Assembly: GCA_900554405.1 (NCBI GenBank)
Contig: USHI01000055.1
Coordinates: 1-8,146, forward strand
DNA from: an uncultured Eubacteriales bacterium
Lineage (GTDB): Bacteria; Bacillota; Clostridia; Oscillospirales; CAG-382
Length of the DNA: 8,146 nucleotides
Direction: 5' to 3'
Part shown: positions 5,551 through 8,146 of the stretch, in pieces
How the letters are laid out: each line of letters starts with the position of its first letter
How positions within the stretch are numbered: position 1 is the first letter of the stretch
The notes under the pieces: model-generated
Databases searched by the model: none
Seen by the model: only the letters and a program-made list of their open reading frames with translations
What the model was told of the DNA's origin: nothing
Program-made: the position numbers and the translations under genes

Positions 5551-6140
5551 AACTCACCGGAAACAATCGCTTCGAGTATTTCACGCGCGGAACGTGCAAA
5601 TTCGGTTTCCGTGCCGTTGTTATACAGCAGGATATCGCTGCCCGAAATGATATCCCGCGCCGGTATCTGCGCGTTCAGACGTGCAAGAGCAGCCGCGCGG
5701 GGTATCCCGTCCCGCGTGCAGATGCGCTCGGCGGCGATATCATCGTCGCATATGACGCCGATAACGGTATCGCAGTATTCATCCAACCCGCTTTCGAAAA
5801 GAGCGGGTGCATCGAAAATGACATTTTTGCCTCCATCTAACGCTTCCACGCCGGCAAAAAGGTTTTGAAGAACATACTTGTGGGTAACTAAATTCAGTTC
5901 CCGAAGCCTTGCGGGGTCCGAAAAAACGATATTTGCCAGATATTTGCGGTTCAGAACACCGTTTTCGACCGCTTCACCGCCAAAGTGCGCGGCGATTTCG
6001 CTTAAACATTCGCCGTTTTGCGAGACGATTTCGCGGTATATTTTATCGCAATCAAAAACGGCAAAGCCCATTTCCGCCCCGACAGCGCAAAGCGTGCTTT
6101 TTCCGCTGCCGCTTCTGCCGCAGACGCCGATCATTCGCAC
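5547..6140 (-). CDS. coaE: Dephospho-CoA kinase
   Basis: A 197-residue enzyme for the last step of coenzyme A synthesis: ATP-dependent phosphorylation of the 3'-hydroxyl of the ribose of dephospho-CoA. Seen: P-loop GRSGSGKST (8-16), FDCDKIYRE (29-37, the usual DAD motif read as DCD), VIFDAPALFESGLD (107-120), the lid segment with arginines (AAERICTRDG, 136-145; ARLNAQ, 153-158) and a C-terminal helix. The P-loop reads GRSGSGKS where many homologs have GGIGSGKS, a small variation. I chose GTG 6140 because it gives the usual MxxIG start spacing and follows a GGAGG site by about 10 nt; ATG 6134, overlapping the upstream stop as ATGA, is the alternative. Either way the gene overlaps both neighbours and is translationally coupled in the operon. 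Confidence 0.94.
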   Translation of the reverse strand: MRMIGVCGRSGSGKSTLCAVGAEMGFAVFDCDKIYREIVSQNGECLSEIAAHFGGEAVENGVLNRKYLANIVFSDPARLRELNLVTHKYVLQNLFAGVEALDGGKNVIFDAPALFESGLDEYCDTVIGVICDDDIAAERICTRDGIPRAAALARLNAQIPARDIISGSDILLYNNGTETEFARSAREILEAIVSGEL

Positions 6141-6769
6141 CTGCCGACCACCTCCTCGGCAAGGCGGACATCAAATGAACCGCGGCGAAGCAGACGCGGT
6201 TTTTCGCCGACAAGCGAAATTATAGTCGATTCGAGCCCGTATTCGGTATGGCCGCCGTCGAGGATGATATCGCAGCTTTCGGACACCCCGGATACCCCGG
6301 AAGCATCCACCGCGCTCGCAGCCCCGGAGATATTGGCGCTTGTCGCCGCTATGGCACCGCCGAATTCCTTTGCAAGAGCAAGGAATATCCCGTTGCTCGG
6401 GAAGCGGAGCCCGACGGTATCCCCGCCCGAAACGGCATTTGCGGGGATGCAGGACCTGCGCTTCAAAATGAGCGTGAGCGGACCGGGCGTGAAGCGGGCT
6501 ATAAGCTCGCGGCTGCGCGGATCGAGATATGCAAGCTCCTCCGCGGCGGCAAGACCGGAAATATGCATGAGCAGCGGCTTTTCCGCACTGCGGTGCTTGG
6601 CGGCATAAAGCCTTGCTATTGCTTCCGCATTGAAGGCATCGACTCCGATACCGTAAACAGTTTCCGTCGGGAAAACGGCTATACCGCCCGCACGGAGCAC
6701 GCGCGCGCATTCGCTTATCGCTTTTCCGTCGGGGTGCAGGTCGCTCGTTTTATATATTGCAGCAGACAT
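6131..6769 (-). CDS. L-threonylcarbamoyladenylate synthase (YrdC/Sua5 family)
   Basis: A 212-residue single-domain YrdC protein. Family role: making threonylcarbamoyl-AMP from threonine, bicarbonate and ATP for the t6A37 modification of ANN-decoding tRNAs. Motifs: FPTETVYGIG (33-42), KHRSAEKPLLMH (58-69), the KxR and second lysine that hold substrate, FTPGPLTLIL (93-102), GLRFPSN (120-126), ATSANISG (142-149) and GLESTI (178-183). It lacks the separate C-terminal Sua5 domain, so it is the short TsaC-like type. ATG 6769 follows AGAGGTG by 6 nt; the GTG at 6778 overlaps that site and is less likely. It is the first gene of a four-gene operon whose promoter must lie in the short gap before the divergent acyltransferase gene, but no convincing one was found. 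Confidence 0.94.
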   Translation of the reverse strand: MSAAIYKTSDLHPDGKAISECARVLRAGGIAVFPTETVYGIGVDAFNAEAIARLYAAKHRSAEKPLLMHISGLAAAEELAYLDPRSRELIARFTPGPLTLILKRRSCIPANAVSGGDTVGLRFPSNGIFLALAKEFGGAIAATSANISGAASAVDASGVSGVSESCDIILDGGHTEYGLESTIISLVGEKPRLLRRGSFDVRLAEEVVGRCE

Positions 6770-6840
6770 TGGTTTCACCTCTTTATACGGATTTTACCAC
6801 ATCCGGCGCGAATATTCCATAGTGCAAAGCAAAAAAAGTA

Positions 6841-6869
6841 TTGAACGCAAACGGATTTTATGCTATAAT
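6841..6869 (+). promoter_or_regulatory. Sigma-A promoter of the homoserine acyltransferase gene
   Basis: The -35 TTGAAC (6841-6846) and a perfect -10 TATAAT (6864-6869) are 17 bp apart, with an extended TG at 6861-6862. The predicted start near 6876 gives a leader of about 24 nt containing the GGGAGG site. There is no room for a SAM riboswitch or T-box, so control is not by leader RNA. Confidence 0.85.
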
Positions 6870-6899
6870 GTAAAATAGAATGATTTTGGGAGGCATACA

Positions 6900-7817
6900 A
6901 TGCCCATAATGATACCGCGTTCCCTTCCGGCAGCTGAAATACTTTCGAAGGAGAATATTTTCACGATGGACGAAGCCCGTGCCCTTTCGCAGGACATACG
7001 CCCGTTGCAGATAGCGATCCTCAACCTCATGCCGACAAAAGAAGTCACAGAAACTCAGTTTTTGCGCCTTTTGTCCAACACCCCGCTTCAGCTCGATATA
7101 ACCTTCCTGAAAGCGGCGACACATAAATCCAAAAACACCGCGGAGGAACACCTCCGCACGTTTTACAAGACCTTTTCCGATATCCGCTCCCGCAGGTTCG
7201 ACGGGCTGATAATCACCGGCGCACCCGTGGAAGCACTGCCGTTCGACAAAGTCGATTACTGGAACGAGCTGTGCGAGATAATGGATTGGGCGAAAACGAA
7301 TGTCTATTCCACGCTTTTTGTCTGCTGGGGCGCACATGCGGGGCTTTACCACCGCTACGGAGTGGAAAAGCGCCTGCTTTCCGAAAAGATATCCGGCGTG
7401 TTCAGGCACAACGTTCTCAAACCCTCTCACCCGCTTGTGCGCGGGTTCGATGCGGCATTCAATGCGCCGCATTCCCGCTATTCCGAGGTAGCGCGTGAGG
7501 ATATCGCAGCCATAAGCGATCTTACCGTGCTTGCCGATTCACCGGAGGCGGGCATATACCTTATCGCCGGCAAAAACGGGCGCGAGGTTTTTATAACCGG
7601 GCATTCGGAATATGATTTCGACACGATAAAAAAAGAATACGAGCGCGATCTCGCAAAGGGCATTTCGCCCTCCGTTCCGCGGCATTATTTCCCGGGGGAT
7701 GATCCCGCGCTTACGCCGGTGAACACCTGGCGCGCACACGCACACCTGCTTTATTCCAACTGGCTGAACTATTTTGTTTATCAAAGCACGCCTTACGATA
7801 TAAACGAAATACGTTAA
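6900..7817 (+). CDS. metAA: Homoserine O-acyltransferase (MetA type), predicted acetyl-CoA specific
   Basis: A 305-residue enzyme of the MetA family, which acylates homoserine as the committed step to methionine, in the cytoplasm. Seen: the nucleophile Cys142 in FVCWGAHAG (140-148), and His235 and Glu237 in TGHSEYDFD (233-241), completing the catalytic triad. Residue 111 is Glu in GAPVEALPF (107-115); in this family Glu111 is known to favour acetyl-CoA (as in Bacillus cereus) whereas Gly111 favours succinyl-CoA (Escherichia coli). The product is therefore predicted to be O-acetylhomoserine. Length and alignment-free numbering agree with the family. The start has GGGAGG 6 nt upstream and a strong promoter. 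No other methionine genes are visible nearby. Confidence 0.95.
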   Translation: MPIMIPRSLPAAEILSKENIFTMDEARALSQDIRPLQIAILNLMPTKEVTETQFLRLLSNTPLQLDITFLKAATHKSKNTAEEHLRTFYKTFSDIRSRRFDGLIITGAPVEALPFDKVDYWNELCEIMDWAKTNVYSTLFVCWGAHAGLYHRYGVEKRLLSEKISGVFRHNVLKPSHPLVRGFDAAFNAPHSRYSEVAREDIAAISDLTVLADSPEAGIYLIAGKNGREVFITGHSEYDFDTIKKEYERDLAKGISPSVPRHYFPGDDPALTPVNTWRAHAHLLYSNWLNYFVYQSTPYDINEIR

Positions 7818-7819
7818 AA

Positions 7820-7837
7820 GCCGGAAGCGATCCCGGC
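7820..7837 (+). other. Small hairpin between the acyltransferase and transporter genes
   Basis: GCCGG and CCGGC pair around an 8-nt loop, directly before the AGGAGGTG site of the transporter. It has no U-tract, so it is not a terminator; it might affect mRNA stability or translation, but with a 5-bp stem this is weak. Confidence 0.3.
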
Positions 7838-7849
7838 AGGAGGTGCGGT

Positions 7850-8146
7850 ATGTCCCTGCTCGAATTTATTAAAAGCCTTACCGAACAGCCGATGCTGGCG
7901 GTTTCGACGCTGCTTACGCTCGGTGTTATACTTGTGAACGGCTGGACGGATGCCCCGAACGCCATCGCGACCTGCGTTTCCACGCGGGCGATCGGCGCGC
8001 GCAAGGCGATCGTCATGGCGGCGGTGTTCAACTTTCTCGGCGTTCTTGTAATGACGGCGATAAATTCCTCCGTTGCCACCACAATATACAATATGGTCGA
8101 TTTCGGCACCGATTCCCACGCAGCGCTTATCGCGCTTTGTGCGGCA
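7850..8146 (+). CDS. PiT-family inorganic phosphate transporter, N-terminal part, cut by window edge
   Basis: The first 99 codons of a membrane transporter. After a short N-terminus (MSLLEFIKSLTEQP) a first membrane segment (about 15-34) leads into the PiT signature NGWTDAPNAIATCVSTRAI (about 32-50), then a second hydrophobic segment (AIVMAAVFNFLGVLVMTAI). Family role: uptake of inorganic phosphate (as a metal-phosphate complex or with a cation) across the cytoplasmic membrane. An AGGAGG site lies 6 nt before the ATG. It begins 32 nt after the acyltransferase stop with no terminator between, so it is probably co-transcribed, although no functional link is evident. The remaining two thirds or more lies beyond the window. 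Confidence 0.93.
   Translation, partial: MSLLEFIKSLTEQPMLAVSTLLTLGVILVNGWTDAPNAIATCVSTRAIGARKAIVMAAVFNFLGVLVMTAINSSVATTIYNMVDFGTDSHAALIALCAA

Noticed and set aside
6791..6819. Possible promoter TGGAAT-17-TAAAAT for the four-gene operon on the minus strand
   Set aside because: The -35 is poor and the predicted start would fall almost on the ribosome binding site; evidence is too thin to annotate.

Overview
The window looks like a chromosomal segment of a Gram-positive Bacillota, most likely a Clostridia of the gut Oscillospirales/Christensenellales kind. This is inferred from AGGAGG-type ribosome binding sites, consensus sigma-A promoters, mid-range GC, serine/glutamate-rich lipoproteins, an M18 aminopeptidase, a MetA-type homoserine acyltransferase with the acetyl-CoA signature residue, and a DUF3343/class V aminotransferase pair. 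No plasmid, phage, tRNA, rRNA or CRISPR signal was seen.

Layout. (1) 1-566, minus strand: a small DUF3343 protein, translationally coupled to a cysteine desulfurase-family enzyme that runs off the left edge. Together they suggest a sulfur or selenium transfer pair. (2) 567-3606: two convergent lipoprotein genes (846-2066 plus, 2155-3264 minus) separated by a bidirectional hairpin terminator. Their 5' ends form a 326-bp inverted repeat (607-932 and 3178-3503) that is about 95% identical without gaps. Each arm holds a strong promoter, a roughly 175-nt leader, the ribosome binding site and the first 29 codons including the lipoprotein signal peptide. The mature proteins are only remotely alike. 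This is the most unusual part of the window. (3) 3607-6769, minus strand: a tight housekeeping operon read as threonylcarbamoyl-AMP synthase, dephospho-CoA kinase, lytic transglycosylase and M18 aminopeptidase, with overlapping or 14-nt junctions and a hairpin terminator after the last gene. The transglycosylase has a one-base frameshift that cuts off its last 39 residues but leaves the catalytic motifs intact. (4) 6841-8146, plus strand: a strong promoter, a homoserine O-acyltransferase (Glu111, predicted acetyl-CoA user) and the first 99 codons of a PiT-type phosphate transporter.

The operon in (3) combines tRNA modification, CoA synthesis, cell-wall turnover and peptide recycling; it looks like general housekeeping rather than one pathway. 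The lipoprotein pair appears to be a lineage-specific surface protein family in which a shared 5' 'expression plus export' module has been duplicated or homogenised by gene conversion while the exported domains diverged. No function can be assigned to those domains from the sequence alone.
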